Shown in pieces: positions 26,967 through 35,594 of a stretch of 64,000 nt of DNA. The translations under genes were made by a program, and so were the position numbers. Every line of letters begins with the position of its first letter. Position 1 is the stretch's first letter. The DNA is taken from contig NZ_LKST01000002.1 of NCBI RefSeq assembly GCF_001412105.1, forward strand, positions 434,001 through 498,000, given 5' to 3'. The stretch comes from Corynebacterium oculi. GTDB taxonomy: Bacteria; Actinomycetota; Actinomycetes; Mycobacteriales; Mycobacteriaceae. The notes under the pieces are model-generated. The model was not told the origin of the DNA, did no database searches, and saw nothing but the letters and a program-made list of their open reading frames with translations.

Positions 26967-28017
26967 CGCCACACCGCCTCAGCCACGCCGCGCACTGCGC
27001 GGGGAAGGCGAGCGGGTATTCCACCCAACTCGGCGGCCTTGGCCAAGCCCGCGATGGTGGGCAGCTCCGCCACCACGTGAAGCCCGCTTAACCGCTGAAT
27101 ATCTTGGGCATCAAGGCCCGACCAACCGCGATGACGCAGCACCACGCTCGCCGCGATACCCCGTGCTCGTAGCCGGGCGGCCAGACCCGCCAACCGCGCA
27201 CCGGCACGCACCTCGGCGCAGCACAGGAGCACCACTTCATCACATACCTCCGCCCCAGCAAGGCCCAGATCTCCCGTGCCGGCTATATCCAGCACCACCG
27301 GGTATCCTCCGCGCCGCAGGGTATCCACGGCTCCCCGCAATTCCTCCTCTGCCAGGCGATAGCCCTCGTCCACCTGGCCCCGCGCGGCGGAAAGCACCGC
27401 TACCTCTCCTTGGCGCGGAAGCGCCGCCACCACGTCCTCGGCGGCCAGCGTCCCCTCCGCCACATGCAGATCAGGCCAGCGCGCCCCGGGGGTATCCTCG
27501 CAGCCCGCCAAAAGATCGAGGCCACCGGAGTGATCCACCGCGTCAATGAGCACCGTGCGCTGGTGGCGCGCCCCCTCCCGCGCCACCGCCAGAGCCAGCG
27601 TCGAGGCTCCGGCCCCGCCCACCACGCCGAGAATGCCCACCACCCGGCCCCGCGAGGAGTCCTGGGTGTTTCCCGCACGGGTAGCCTCACCCAGCGCTCG
27701 AAGGAGATCGGTGGCCTGGGCGGGAATGACAAAGCCGCGATCGGCATGGCACGCCACCACAGCGTGATGCGGCACCGGGCCGGGATCACCCACCACGAGG
27801 TAGATCGGCGGGCCCCACGCGGCGGCGGGGGCGGCAAAAGGGAGCGCGCCTCCTCCTCCACGAGGATGGCCCCGGCGCGCGGGTAATAGCGGATGATCTC
27901 TGCGGGATCGGTGGTATCAATCACCTTCATTCCACTGGCCACGGCGATGTGCAGGGCCTCGGAATGCAGCGCAGGGCGCAGCGCGATGAGGAGAATGAAA
28001 AAGGAAGAAGGCTTCAT
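26963..28017 (-). pseudogene. ssd: Septum site-determining protein Ssd / CpaE-like ATPase, frameshifted
   Basis: The N-terminal part from ATG 28017 reads MKPSSFFILLIALRPALHSE and DTTDPAEIIRYYPRAGAILVEEEARS in one frame. The rest (AAAWGPPIYLVVGDPGPVPH to the stop at 26963) is in another. The change falls at the A-run 27836-27839 (T-run on the coding strand), consistent with loss of one base. The C-terminal part is a MinD/CpaE-type domain with deviant Walker A VVGGAGASTLALAVA. Ssd proteins head the tad locus in mycobacteria and corynebacteria and localise the pilus machine. If the GTG at 27796 is used, a 277-aa ATPase domain alone could be made. Confidence 0.75.
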
Positions 28018-28068
28018 GCCTTCAGTGTGCTGCGCGGTGGGAAGGGGTGGGGGCATTCATCGCGGGGC

Positions 28069-28118
28069 TGTGGATAACCCGGCCATTGTGCTGACGTGCC
28101 ACCAAAAACTGTGGATAA
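28069..28118. promoter_or_regulatory. Two perfect DnaA boxes
   Basis: TGTGGATAA (reverse of TTATCCACA) occurs at 28069-28077 and 28110-28118, within a shared 13-mer CTGTGGATAACCC, 41 bp apart in the same orientation. They lie between ssd and the 6C RNA. No AT-rich unwinding element or dnaA/dnaN nearby, so this is not the origin. Confidence 0.55.
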
Positions 28119-28159
28119 CCCACGGGCCAGCGCACCCGCAATGTGGTAAAGGGAAAACT

Positions 28160-28248
28160 AACCCCAGACATAAGGGACGGCCCGCGCCTCGGGGGGGTGT
28201 GCGCGGGCCGTCAAGTAACCCGGTCTCGGGGGGCGGACCGGGGCAGGC
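28160..28248 (-). ncRNA. 6C small RNA
   Basis: On the minus strand two hairpins each carry a C-rich loop: CCCGGTC/GACCGGG (28242-28236 with 28225-28219) with loop CGCCCCCCGA, then GACGGCCCGCGC/GCGCGGGCCGTC (28212-28201 with 28187-28176, 12 perfect bp) with loop ACACCCCCCCGAG. Two stem-loops with six or more Cs define the actinobacterial 6C RNA. A perfect -10 TATACT lies at 28259-28254, putting the 5' end near 28247. The position next to ssd matches that of the mycobacterial (B11) and C. glutamicum 6C RNAs as I remember them. The 3' end is approximate. Confidence 0.88.
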
Positions 28249-28332
28249 CACACAGTATATCGGGGCCTTGCACAGGCGAGTATGCCATAGCCAAAAAGTA
28301 ATGGCAAGACAGCCCCCTAAAAGTGACCCAAC

Positions 28333-29016
28333 TCATAGTGAAGCCGCGATGGACTCCGCCTCCCGAGCCCCATCGATCCAGGACCTCAACAGCAACTCCA
28401 CCAAGCCCGCCACCTCACCCACCGAGGCAGAATCAGAGGCATACCCTGCGAGCGCCCGCCGATATTCGCGGCGGTGCCGGTGCAAATACGGCTCCGGCAC
28501 CGCCAACCCTCGTGGATCAAAACCACTAGACACCGCCGCTACCCGCGCAGCCACCCGCGCCACCGCGCCGCTGCGCGGCCCAAACATCTCTCGCGCGGCG
28601 ATCTCCGCGTGCACCACCTGCGGCACCAAGGCATCATCGGCCGCCCCCACCACCAGCGCACCGACCTCCCGCAGGCGCGCCGCCGACCCCTCACCCGGCA
28701 CGCCCGACCCGCCAAACAACACGTCAAGCCGGGCGATCACCTGCAAGGGCGCGCGGGCCCAGGTACGCACCGTGGCATCCATACGGCCCGGCGCGAGGAG
28801 GCCATAACCCCCCACCTCCAGCGAGGTTCGCACGGACGCGGCGGAAGGGAGGGCGTCGATAAGCATGGTGCTGCGCGCTCCCCGCAGCACGGATTCCGCA
28901 GAGGTCACCTGGTAACGGCGAAGATTCACGGGGCGACGATGCACGGCGGCGATGTCCGCGGCGGCCTGCCGCGCGAGCGTATCGACGCCCCCGAGGCGGC
29001 GCAGCCCATCAAGCAT
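28333..29016 (-). CDS. Conserved actinobacterial hypothetical protein (Rv3662c-like)
   Basis: 227 aa, soluble, Ala/Arg-rich, mostly helical. Recognisable stretches: RGARSTMLIDALPS, LRVEGLVVGAADDALVPQVVHAEI-like middle, and MFGPRSGAVARVAARVAAVSSGFDPRGLAVPEPYLHRHRREYRRAL. This matches the gene usually found two positions from ssd in actinobacteria. The HAD phosphatase (Rv3661-like) that normally sits between is absent here. Annotated elsewhere as 'oxidoreductase', but I see no cofactor motif. Contains one CGTCGATAAGC motif (28854). Confidence 0.6.
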   Translation of the reverse strand: MLDGLRRLGGVDTLARQAAADIAAVHRRPVNLRRYQVTSAESVLRGARSTMLIDALPSAASVRTSLEVGGYGLLAPGRMDATVRTWARAPLQVIARLDVLFGGSGVPGEGSAARLREVGALVVGAADDALVPQVVHAEIAAREMFGPRSGAVARVAARVAAVSSGFDPRGLAVPEPYLHRHRREYRRALAGYASDSASVGEVAGLVELLLRSWIDGAREAESIAASL

Positions 29017-29128
29017 GGCTCCCAGCCTATAGAACCCCTGGAGAACGCGGTAGGGTAGGCGTGAACAGTACCGTCTACACTATGTAGAAGCGAAGAATAA
29101 TGACGACCCCGCTCCTGGGAGGAATAAC

Positions 29129-29632
29129 GTGAGCAACAAGGACGGCTTTTTTACCGACGGCCCGAGTGATTTCACACCGCAGGTGAAGTCTATTCCGCTG
29201 AGCGACGTCGATGCCTCCACCGGGCAAGAGTCCATCGGCACCCTGGTCAGCAACGCCACCTCGCAGATGTCCAGCCTCTTCCGCGCCGAACTGGAGCTAG
29301 CCAAAACCGAACTCACCGCCGAGGTGAAAAAGGGCGCCATCGGCGGCGGCCTCTTCGGCGCCGCCGGCACCATCGCGCTCTACAGCACCTTCTTCTTTTT
29401 CATGTTCGTAGCGGCCTTGCTCAGCCTCTGGCTTCCCGCCTGGGCCTCCCTGCTCATCGTCTTTCTGGTGATGCTCCTCACCGCCGGGCTGCTCGCCCTC
29501 GTGGGCGTGAAGAAGGTCAAGAGCCTCGGTGCACCCCAAAAGACCATCGAGTCCGTGACCGAACTCAAAAACCTCGTCCCCGGCTCCGCCCAAAAGAAGC
29601 TAGAAGCCAAGGATCGAGGACTCTACAGCTAG
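29129..29632 (+). CDS. Phage-holin-family (Actino holin-X / DUF1469) membrane protein
   Basis: 167 aa. An acidic N-terminus is followed by SIGTLVSNATSQMSSLFRAELELAKTELTAEVKKGAIGGGLFG and two close membrane helices (ALYSTFFFFMFVAALLSLWL, ASLLIVFLVMLLTAGLLALVG), the DUF1469 pattern. GTG at 29129 follows GGGAGGAATAAC. Despite the family name these are chromosomal envelope proteins in actinobacteria; precise role unknown. Followed by an alpha/beta hydrolase on the same strand. Confidence 0.8.
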   Translation: MSNKDGFFTDGPSDFTPQVKSIPLSDVDASTGQESIGTLVSNATSQMSSLFRAELELAKTELTAEVKKGAIGGGLFGAAGTIALYSTFFFFMFVAALLSLWLPAWASLLIVFLVMLLTAGLLALVGVKKVKSLGAPQKTIESVTELKNLVPGSAQKKLEAKDRGLYS

Positions 29633-29728
29633 CCTCCCCCCACCGCTCCTCCTCCCGCCTCCCGCCGCGCACACGATCGCGCCGGGAGGTTTCCCACGCC
29701 CGCCGTACGCCCACCACAAGGAGTGCTC

Positions 29729-30781
29729 ATGACCGCAGAACTCCCGCTTTCCCCCAGCGTCGTGCGCCTCGACGGCCCGTTTCGCCATGACCTCATCTAC
29801 ACCCGCGGGATCCGCCTCCACGTGGCCCAGGCCGGCTCGGCCAAAAACCCCCTCATACTCCTGCTCCACGGCAGCTTTGGCGGCTGGTTCGACTACAAGG
29901 ACGTGATCGCCCCCCTGGCCGCTCAGGGATTTCACGTGGCCGCCGTAGACATGCGCGGCTACGGAATGTCCGATAAACCCCCCACGGGCTTCGGCTATGA
30001 CATTCGCTCCGCCGTGGGGGACGTCACCGGACTCATCCGCGCGCTCGGGCACACCTCGGCTGCCCTCGTGGGTACCGATACCGGCGGCACCATCGCCTGG
30101 TGTACCGCGGCGGCCGCACCCCACCAGGTAGACGCGCTCGTCTCCGTGTGTGCCGCGCACCCCGTGGATCTTCGTCGCGCCACCGCCAGCCGCCCCTGGT
30201 TACACACCACCACCCTGCTGCGCCGAGCCCTCAGCCGCCTCCCCCTGCGCTGGCTCCTGCACCGAGACTCCTTCTTCCGCTGGCAACTCCGCCGCACCAC
30301 CGACGCCTCCTTCCACCACACCCCCCGCTACGAGGAAGCCCTGCGGCTGCGGCTCACCGCGCGGCGCATCGGCTCCACCCTCGCCGCGCGACGCCGCAAC
30401 AACCGGCTACTCACCTCCACCATTCCTACCAAGTGGTTTGGGCTGAAAATCACCGCACCCACCCTCATGCTCGCCCCGCCCAAACCCATGTGGACACACC
30501 TGGCGCGGCGCGCCACCGCACGGTTGAGCCCACCCGAGTTGCCCGGACGGCCCCTCGGCACAAAGAACAGCGTGGAAAACGGTGCGCAGCGCGGCCCGGA
30601 AGGCGGCCCGGGGAGCAGCACACGAGATAAGACGCAGGCTAAGAAACCCGCCCGCCGCAGCCACCTCACGGGCACCAAAAACCTGCCCAGCGTGGAGGCC
30701 CCCGAGGCATTCGCGGCGGTCATCGGGGACTTTCTTCGGGGCGCGGGCATCACCGGGCACGCCGAGGACCCCAGGCGGTAG
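29729..30781 (+). CDS. Alpha/beta hydrolase (epoxide-hydrolase-like)
   Basis: 350 aa from ATG 29729, 5 bp after AAGGAG. Oxyanion motif LLHGSFGGWFDY, DMRGYGMSDKPP, and a nucleophile elbow VGTDTGGTIAW whose nucleophile is Asp rather than Ser, as in epoxide hydrolases and haloalkane dehalogenases. A basic, Ala/Gly-rich insertion (about residues 265-320) follows the cap region, and the catalytic His is not obvious near the C-terminus. Substrate unknown. Confidence 0.78.
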   Translation: MTAELPLSPSVVRLDGPFRHDLIYTRGIRLHVAQAGSAKNPLILLLHGSFGGWFDYKDVIAPLAAQGFHVAAVDMRGYGMSDKPPTGFGYDIRSAVGDVTGLIRALGHTSAALVGTDTGGTIAWCTAAAAPHQVDALVSVCAAHPVDLRRATASRPWLHTTTLLRRALSRLPLRWLLHRDSFFRWQLRRTTDASFHHTPRYEEALRLRLTARRIGSTLAARRRNNRLLTSTIPTKWFGLKITAPTLMLAPPKPMWTHLARRATARLSPPELPGRPLGTKNSVENGAQRGPEGGPGSSTRDKTQAKKPARRSHLTGTKNLPSVEAPEAFAAVIGDFLRGAGITGHAEDPRR

Positions 30782-30791
30782 GGGGCGGGGT

Positions 30792-31985
30792 TCACCGCGC
30801 CACGCACGCCCCCGTGCCCACCGGCTGCCGCAACGCCCCCAGGTCACCCACTCGCTCACGAACCTCGTTGGCCGTCAACGCGTAGCCGGTATCCGATTGA
30901 TCCACCGAGGCACCAAAGATCACCCCGAGCACCTGGCCCGCCTCGTCAAAGAGCGGCCCGCCGGAGTTGCCCTCGCGCACGGAGCCCCGCAGGGTATAGG
31001 CCTCGCGCTCAAAGCGCCCCGAGGCATAAATATCCGGCCCCGCGATGGTCAGCGCCTCGCGCACCCTGGCCGGGGCCGCCTCGAAGGGGCCGGACTCTGG
31101 GAAGCCCATCACGATGGCGTCTTGGCCCGTCTCCGCCGTGTAATCAGCCCAGGCCAGGGGCGCGATCCCCAGCCCGGGGCTGTGCAGCACCGCAATGTCC
31201 ACCTCGGGGTCGTAGAACACCACGTTCGCGTCCCGCACCCCCAGGGTGGTATCAAGCCGCACGCTCTGCGTGCCCGCCACCACGTGCGCGTTCGTTATCA
31301 CGTAGTCCTCGGCGGCCACGAAGCCCGAGCCCATGAGTCGGCGGCGGCACTCGGGGGCCTCGCCCATCACGTGAATCACGCTGGGCCGCAATTGCTCCAC
31401 CAGAGCGGTATTTTCCACCTCGATCCTCGGCGCCGCCACCTCCGGGGAGGCCCCCTGGCCGAAGGGGGAGATCAGCGGAGGCAGGCCGGTATCGGAAAGC
31501 AACGCGGAGATCTTGGCCGGCAGCTGCGCGGCGGAATCCGGTACCGCGCGATCCACCGCGCCTAAGATCCGCGAGCCCTGAATCCCCGCCGCCAACTGTC
31601 CCCCCAGGCCCGTGGCGGCGGGGATAGACACCAGCCAGATCACCATCAGGGTCACCAATACCTGAAAGAGCGCCCCCAGCGCGGAATCCGCTTTGACCGA
31701 GGCGCGGGCCTTCATCGAGCGCCGCACGGCGGAACCCACCATGCCTCCCACGAGGTTGCCCACGGCCACCAACAGCAACAACACCCCCACGGCCACCAGG
31801 AAGCGCAGCCCCACCGACTCCATCTTGGCCATCAACAGCGGCATCACCCCCGCCCCCACCACCAGGCCGGAGACCACGCCCACGGCGGAGAGAAACGAGG
31901 CCATTCCGCCCTGCCGCCAACCACCCAGCAGGGCAAGCAGGCACACAAAGGCCACGAGTACGTCCACCATTACACCGGGGTTCAC
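30792..31985 (-). CDS. MarP-like membrane serine protease
   Basis: 397 aa. Four N-terminal membrane helices of the CvpA type (VDVLVAFVCLLALLGGWRQGG ...), then a periplasmic trypsin-like protease with His in VITNAHVVAG, Asp in PEVDIAVLHSP and Ser in GSVREGNSGGPLFDEAG. This is the MarP (Rv3671c) family needed for acid and oxidative stress resistance in mycobacteria. Start taken as GTG 31985; ATG 31970 is an alternative. It follows the CoA-Nudix gene by 18 bp, the same order as Rv3671c/Rv3672c. Confidence 0.88.
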   Translation of the reverse strand: MNPGVMVDVLVAFVCLLALLGGWRQGGMASFLSAVGVVSGLVVGAGVMPLLMAKMESVGLRFLVAVGVLLLLVAVGNLVGGMVGSAVRRSMKARASVKADSALGALFQVLVTLMVIWLVSIPAATGLGGQLAAGIQGSRILGAVDRAVPDSAAQLPAKISALLSDTGLPPLISPFGQGASPEVAAPRIEVENTALVEQLRPSVIHVMGEAPECRRRLMGSGFVAAEDYVITNAHVVAGTQSVRLDTTLGVRDANVVFYDPEVDIAVLHSPGLGIAPLAWADYTAETGQDAIVMGFPESGPFEAAPARVREALTIAGPDIYASGRFEREAYTLRGSVREGNSGGPLFDEAGQVLGVIFGASVDQSDTGYALTANEVRERVGDLGALRQPVGTGACVAR

Positions 31986-32003
31986 TGGAAGGATTCCGCC
32001 CTT

Positions 32004-32666
32004 TCATCTCTCATTATTCCGCGAGTCCGCCAGGGCCTCGCCCAAATCCACCACGCGCTCGCGGTCCCAGGGCCGAGCCCACCCAGCGGCGTCGATAAGC
32101 CCCGCCAGGAGCGCGGCGGTAAAGCCCCACACCACGTAGCCATTGCTGCGAAAAGCCGGGCCCGTCCACCCCTGCCACCCCACGGTGAGGCGATGCGCAG
32201 GGTCAATCAGCTCCGCAAGGGGCGCATCAAACACGTCGTCCGTCTCCTCGGGGCTGGCGGGATACGTCCTCCCAGGATAATCCCGATACGCCAGCACCGG
32301 ATACACCGCCGAACCACTCATGCGCACGCTCGTGGGCGGCAGCGTCACCAGCGGGGTCACCTCCGCACTGCGCAACCTGGTTTCCTCCCACGCCTCGCGC
32401 AGCGCCGCGCCCACCGGCCCGGAATCCGCCGAATCAATATGCCCGCCCGGAAAGGCCACCTGCCCCGCGTGCGCGCGCATCGTCGGAGTGCGGTGCGTGA
32501 GCAGCACCGCAGCGTCCCCCGGTAGCGTCAGCGCGCGGGCGTCGCCAGACAGCGCGATCAACACCGCCGCTTGCCGACGCCCCCCTCCCCGCACCACGCG
32601 CCCCGGGGTCTGCACCCCCCGCTCCCGCGCCGCACGCACCAGCGGGCGCAACCACTCGGGCGTCAT
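32004..32666 (-). CDS. Nudix hydrolase, CoA pyrophosphatase type
   Basis: 220 aa. LLTHRTPTMRAHAGQVAFPGGHIDSADSG...AALREAWEETRL combines the UPF0035 (CoA) signature with a Nudix box; the first acidic position is Asp. Cleaves CoA or related dinucleotide pyrophosphates into phosphopantetheine and nucleotide. Overlaps the upstream TlpA gene by 4 bp (ATGA) and leads into the MarP-like gene, so nth-tlpA-nudT-marP read as one operon. One CGTCGATAAGC copy lies in the C-terminal codons. Confidence 0.87.
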   Translation of the reverse strand: MTPEWLRPLVRAARERGVQTPGRVVRGGGRRQAAVLIALSGDARALTLPGDAAVLLTHRTPTMRAHAGQVAFPGGHIDSADSGPVGAALREAWEETRLRSAEVTPLVTLPPTSVRMSGSAVYPVLAYRDYPGRTYPASPEETDDVFDAPLAELIDPAHRLTVGWQGWTGPAFRSNGYVVWGFTAALLAGLIDAAGWARPWDRERVVDLGEALADSRNNER

Positions 32667-33259
32667 GCCAGGGCCTCCCGCACGTCACTCTCCAGCTCCG
32701 ACACGTCCGAATACGCCTTGGGCAGCATCGTCACGACCTCCCCGGCGCGCACCACCACCGTGATCGGCACCACCGAGGGCAGCCCCAAGGCTCCGGCAAA
32801 GGAATTATCGTCATCCTGAAAACTCGGCAGCCCCACGCCCAACTCATCGAGCAGCTCAGCACCGCTGGCCGCCCGCGCGTCCGCGTGCACACCCACCACC
32901 CGATACTCCGGGTGCGCCTGAGCAAAGCGCTCCATCACCGGCAACTCCTCGCGGCATGGCCCGCACCACCAGGCCCACACATTCACCACGGTCACGGCGT
33001 CCGCGCTAAGATCCTGCGGCTGCACGTGCGACGAATCCCGCGGAGCGCCCAAGCACTCCAACTCCACCCCGGCCACGCCCAGCGCCCCACAGTCCGGGCG
33101 CGGGGGCACGCTTCGATCCTGCCGCGCCTCGGAGGAGTCCGGGGAGAAAGCCTCGGGCTCTGCTTCTTGATCCCCCCGCATCATGCCCGGTACCGCGGCC
33201 ACCAGCAGCACCGCCACCGCCACCACGGCCACCAGGTACCCCACCACGTGCCTATTCAT
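32663..33259 (-). CDS. TlpA-family thiol:disulfide oxidoreductase
   Basis: 198 aa. N-terminal signal anchor (VGYLVAVVAVAVLLVAAVPGMM), acidic linker, then a thioredoxin fold with WAWWCGPCREELPVMERFA carrying the CxxC. SGAELLDELGVGLPSFQDDDNSFAGALGLPSVVPITVVVRAGEVV has the cis-Pro (VVP). Exported redox protein, likely membrane-tethered, acting on disulfides or cytochrome c maturation outside the cytoplasm. Same neighbours as Rv3673c in mycobacteria. Confidence 0.87.
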   Translation of the reverse strand: MNRHVVGYLVAVVAVAVLLVAAVPGMMRGDQEAEPEAFSPDSSEARQDRSVPPRPDCGALGVAGVELECLGAPRDSSHVQPQDLSADAVTVVNVWAWWCGPCREELPVMERFAQAHPEYRVVGVHADARAASGAELLDELGVGLPSFQDDDNSFAGALGLPSVVPITVVVRAGEVVTMLPKAYSDVSELESDVREALA

Positions 33260-33283
33260 CTCGCATCCCTCATCACTTCCCCA

Positions 33284-33922
33284 CTACGCTTCACGCGAGG
33301 GGCATTCCGACGCCACCGGGCACTGCCCGCACAGTGGCCTGCGCGCCTTGCACACCCGGCGCCCGTGAAAAATCATGCGGTGCGAGAACATCGTCCACTC
33401 CGCACGCTCCACCAAGCCCATGAGATCGCGCTCCACCTTCACCGGGTTCTGTTCCTTACTCAACCCCAACCGACGCGCCAGCCTTCCCACATGCGTATCC
33501 ACCGCAATCCACGGCTGGCCAAAGGCATTACCTCGCACCACCAGCGCCGTCTTGCGGCCCACGCCCGGCAGGCTCATCAAGTCCGCCAAGCCCTCGGGCA
33601 CCTCCCCGCCAAAGCGAGCCACCAATGCCTGCCCCATCTCCACCAGGTGCCGGGCCTTCGAGCGATACAACCCGGTGCTGCGAATATACTCCGCCACCTC
33701 GGACTCATCGGCCCGCGCATAATCCTCCGCGCTGCGCCACCGCCGAAAAAGCGCCGGGGTGACCTTATTAACCCGCTCGTCCGTGCACTGCGCGGACAAC
33801 ACGGTGGCCACCGTGAGTTCCAAGGGGTTGGAGTACACCAGCTCGCAATGCGCATCCGGATAAGCCCGCGCCAGCTCCCGGTTAATGCGCCGCGCGCGAC
33901 GAGTAAGAGCAAGATCGGCCAT
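33284..33922 (-). CDS. nth: Endonuclease III
   Basis: 212 aa from ATG 33922. Bifunctional DNA glycosylase/AP lyase for oxidised pyrimidines. Helix-hairpin-helix [15 protein letters not shown] contains the catalytic Lys, [15 protein letters not shown] the catalytic Asp, and the C-terminal [17 protein letters not shown] is a Cx6Cx2Cx5C [4Fe-4S] ligand set. Head of the nth-tlpA-nudT-marP gene string and divergent from glxR. Confidence 0.95.
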   Translation of the reverse strand: MADLALTRRARRINRELARAYPDAHCELVYSNPLELTVATVLSAQCTDERVNKVTPALFRRWRSAEDYARADESEVAEYIRSTGLYRSKARHLVEMGQALVARFGGEVPEGLADLMSLPGVGRKTALVVRGNAFGQPWIAVDTHVGRLARRLGLSKEQNPVKVERDLMGLVERAEWTMFSHRMIFHGRRVCKARRPLCGQCPVASECPSREA

Positions 33923-34293
33923 GCCCACTAGTGTGCCATTCTCCCCTCCCCCAAAGAATTTTCACCCCGGAACCCACCCTGCCCTGCCAGTTCAGAACTC
34001 CCTACTCTTCTTAGTTATAGACCAATTAGGAAGTCCTATAGACTCCCAACTAGCGGGTCACACCCCGGCACCACCGGGAACCCCGCCCGAACCACACGCA
34101 TACCGTGCGAGGAAGCCCAACTTCCTTGTACAGTGGGTGCCGGTTCACAATTTCACGTTAAATACGCAGATTCGATCCGGGATAGACACGACGAACGCGA
34201 GTACACCAGGTGGGCGTACTCCACCTGCCACTACCCCACGGTATGCAGGAACAAGGTCCGGAGTTCTGCGTCCGTACCTTGAATGGAGAAACT
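33923..34293. promoter_or_regulatory. nth / glxR divergent intergenic region
   Basis: 371 bp. It holds an AT-rich stretch (about 34010-34045) likely to contain promoters, and at 34134-34149 the sequence TGGGTGCCGGTTCACA, which matches the right half and spacing of a GlxR site (TGTGA-N6-TCACA) but not the left half. GlxR autoregulation is known in C. glutamicum; this site is only a suggestion. Confidence 0.35.
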
Positions 34294-34977
34294 GTGGAAG
34301 TTGTACACGACATCCTCTCCCGCGCCGGGATCTTCCAGGGCGTAGACCCCACGGCGGTGAACAACCTGATCCGTGACATGGAGACGGCCCGGTTCACCCG
34401 CGGTTCCACCATCTTTAACGAAGGCGAGCCCGGTGATCGCCTCTACATCATCACCTCCGGCAAGGTGAAACTCTCCCGCCACTCCCCCGATGGCCGCGAA
34501 AACCTCCTGACCATCATGGGCCCCTCCGACATGTTCGGCGAACTCTCCATCTTCGACCCCGGCCCCCGCACCTCCTCCGCAGTGTGCGTCACCGAGGTTC
34601 ACACCGCCACCATGGATGCCGCCATGCTCCGCCAGTGGGTAGACGAGCACCCCGAGATCGCCCAGCAACTCCTGCGCGTACTGGCCCGACGCCTCCGGCG
34701 CACCAACGCCTCCCTGGCCGACCTCATCTTCACGGACGTGCCCGGCCGCGTGGCCAAGACCCTCCTCCAACTGGCCAATCGCTTTGGCACCCAAGAGGGC
34801 GGTGCCCTGCGCGTCAACCACGACCTCACCCAGGAAGAGATCGCCCAACTCGTGGGTGCCTCCCGTGAGACCGTGAACAAAGCCCTGGCCACGTTCGCCC
34901 ACCGCGGCTGGATCCGCCTGGAAGGCAAGTCCGTGCTCATCGTGGACACCGAGCACCTAGCCCGACGCGCGCGATAA
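34294..34977 (+). CDS. glxR: cAMP-responsive global regulator GlxR (Crp/Fnr family)
   Basis: 227 aa from GTG 34294, preceded by GGAG at 8 bp. This is the same length as C. glutamicum GlxR and nearly the same sequence. Cyclic-nucleotide domain: [19 protein letters not shown] is the cAMP-binding cassette. C-terminal [35 protein letters not shown]. It controls hundreds of genes of carbon metabolism, respiration and division in Corynebacterium. Its ligand is made by CyaB (4.2 kb). Upstream codons back to 34210 are in frame but lack a binding site for the ribosome. A strong terminator follows. Confidence 0.96.
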   Translation: MEVVHDILSRAGIFQGVDPTAVNNLIRDMETARFTRGSTIFNEGEPGDRLYIITSGKVKLSRHSPDGRENLLTIMGPSDMFGELSIFDPGPRTSSAVCVTEVHTATMDAAMLRQWVDEHPEIAQQLLRVLARRLRRTNASLADLIFTDVPGRVAKTLLQLANRFGTQEGGALRVNHDLTQEEIAQLVGASRETVNKALATFAHRGWIRLEGKSVLIVDTEHLARRAR

Positions 34978-35027
34978 CCACACGATAGCGCCGATAACAT
35001 GCAGGCGGCGCTACGGTAGCTTTCCAC

Positions 35028-35088
35028 GAGCCGGGACCAACTTTCTCAGAGGCGCGATCCTCCGAGGAGATGGCCCGGCTCTCTTTTT
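35028..35088 (+). terminator. Terminator of glxR
   Basis: GAGCCGGG (35028-35035) pairs with CCCGGCTC (35074-35081), followed by TCTTTTT. The 38-nt apical part contains a further small stem (TCCTCCGAGGA). Confidence 0.85.
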
Positions 35089-35530
35089 GTGTGCCGTGAC
35101 GAATGCCGCGCGCGTTCTGTCTGGTTCCGTCTGGCTGATGTTGATGGCATGGTTGACGGCGCTAAGGGGTGCCACTGCGGGCTGCGCAGGCCGTGATCCG
35201 CGTGTAGTGGCACCCCTTGGGGCTGTTACTCACCCCGGCACTCGCCTACTAACGAGATACAGCCCCGTGCGGAGCCTCACGGCCCAGAGGCCGGAGCCCG
35301 TTGGACCAATCCAGCCCGAATACACAACACTAAGGGGTGCCATTGGAGGGGCCGCTGTTACCGCCGCCCCCGCAGTGGCACCCCTTGCGATGGTGGATCG
35401 GATCACCGAGAAAGCACCCTATTCAACTCCCCCACGCTTAGGGGTGCCACTACCCGGGTCGGCATCTACAGAAACCCCGCAGTGGCACCCCTTAGCGCTG
35501 AGGCAATAACAGCCCCACACCAGAACACAG
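35089..35530. other. Repeat-bearing intergenic region glxR / metallo-hydrolase
   Basis: About 440 bp between two convergent genes, holding three palindromic elements (listed separately). A 140-codon open frame (35087-35509) runs through them but has no ribosome binding site and its codons follow the palindromes, so I do not call it a gene. Confidence 0.5.
35162..35495. repeat. Three palindromic 15-29-15 elements
   Basis: Element 1: arms 35162-35176 and 35206-35220. Element 2: 35330-35344 and 35374-35388. Element 3: 35437-35451 and 35481-35495. The consensus left arm is CTAAGGGGTGCCACT and the right arm is its reverse complement. Each pair encloses exactly 29 nt, and the three enclosed sequences share no similarity. 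Distances between elements are irregular (109 and 48 bp), so this is not a CRISPR array. Confidence 0.9.
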
Positions 35531-35557
35531 GAAAAGGCCCTCTCACAGAGAGGGCCT
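35531..35557 (-). terminator. Terminator of the metallo-hydrolase gene
   Basis: On the minus strand AGGCCCTCTC pairs with GAGAGGGCCT (10 bp, 3-nt loop), followed by TTTCC. It lies 38 bp past the stop. Confidence 0.85.
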
Positions 35558-35594
35558 CGCGCCGGAGTTCGCCGGCTCACCGCGTGCGTGTTGT

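Noticed and set aside
28069..28118. Chromosomal replication origin
   Set aside because: Only two DnaA boxes, no AT-rich unwinding region and no dnaA, dnaN or rpmH nearby.
29129..29632. Prophage (holin gene)
   Set aside because: The DUF1469 'holin' family is a chromosomal actinobacterial membrane protein; no other phage gene is near.
34134..34149. Confident GlxR autoregulatory site
   Set aside because: Only the right half (TCACA) matches; the left half reads TGGGT instead of TGTGA, so it is kept only as a weak suggestion.
35162..35495. CRISPR array
   Set aside because: The repeats are inverted in pairs rather than direct, the distances between elements are irregular, and no cas genes are in the window.
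35087..35509. 140-aa plus-strand open frame
   Set aside because: It runs through three palindromic elements, has no ribosome binding site, and its start lies in the glxR terminator.
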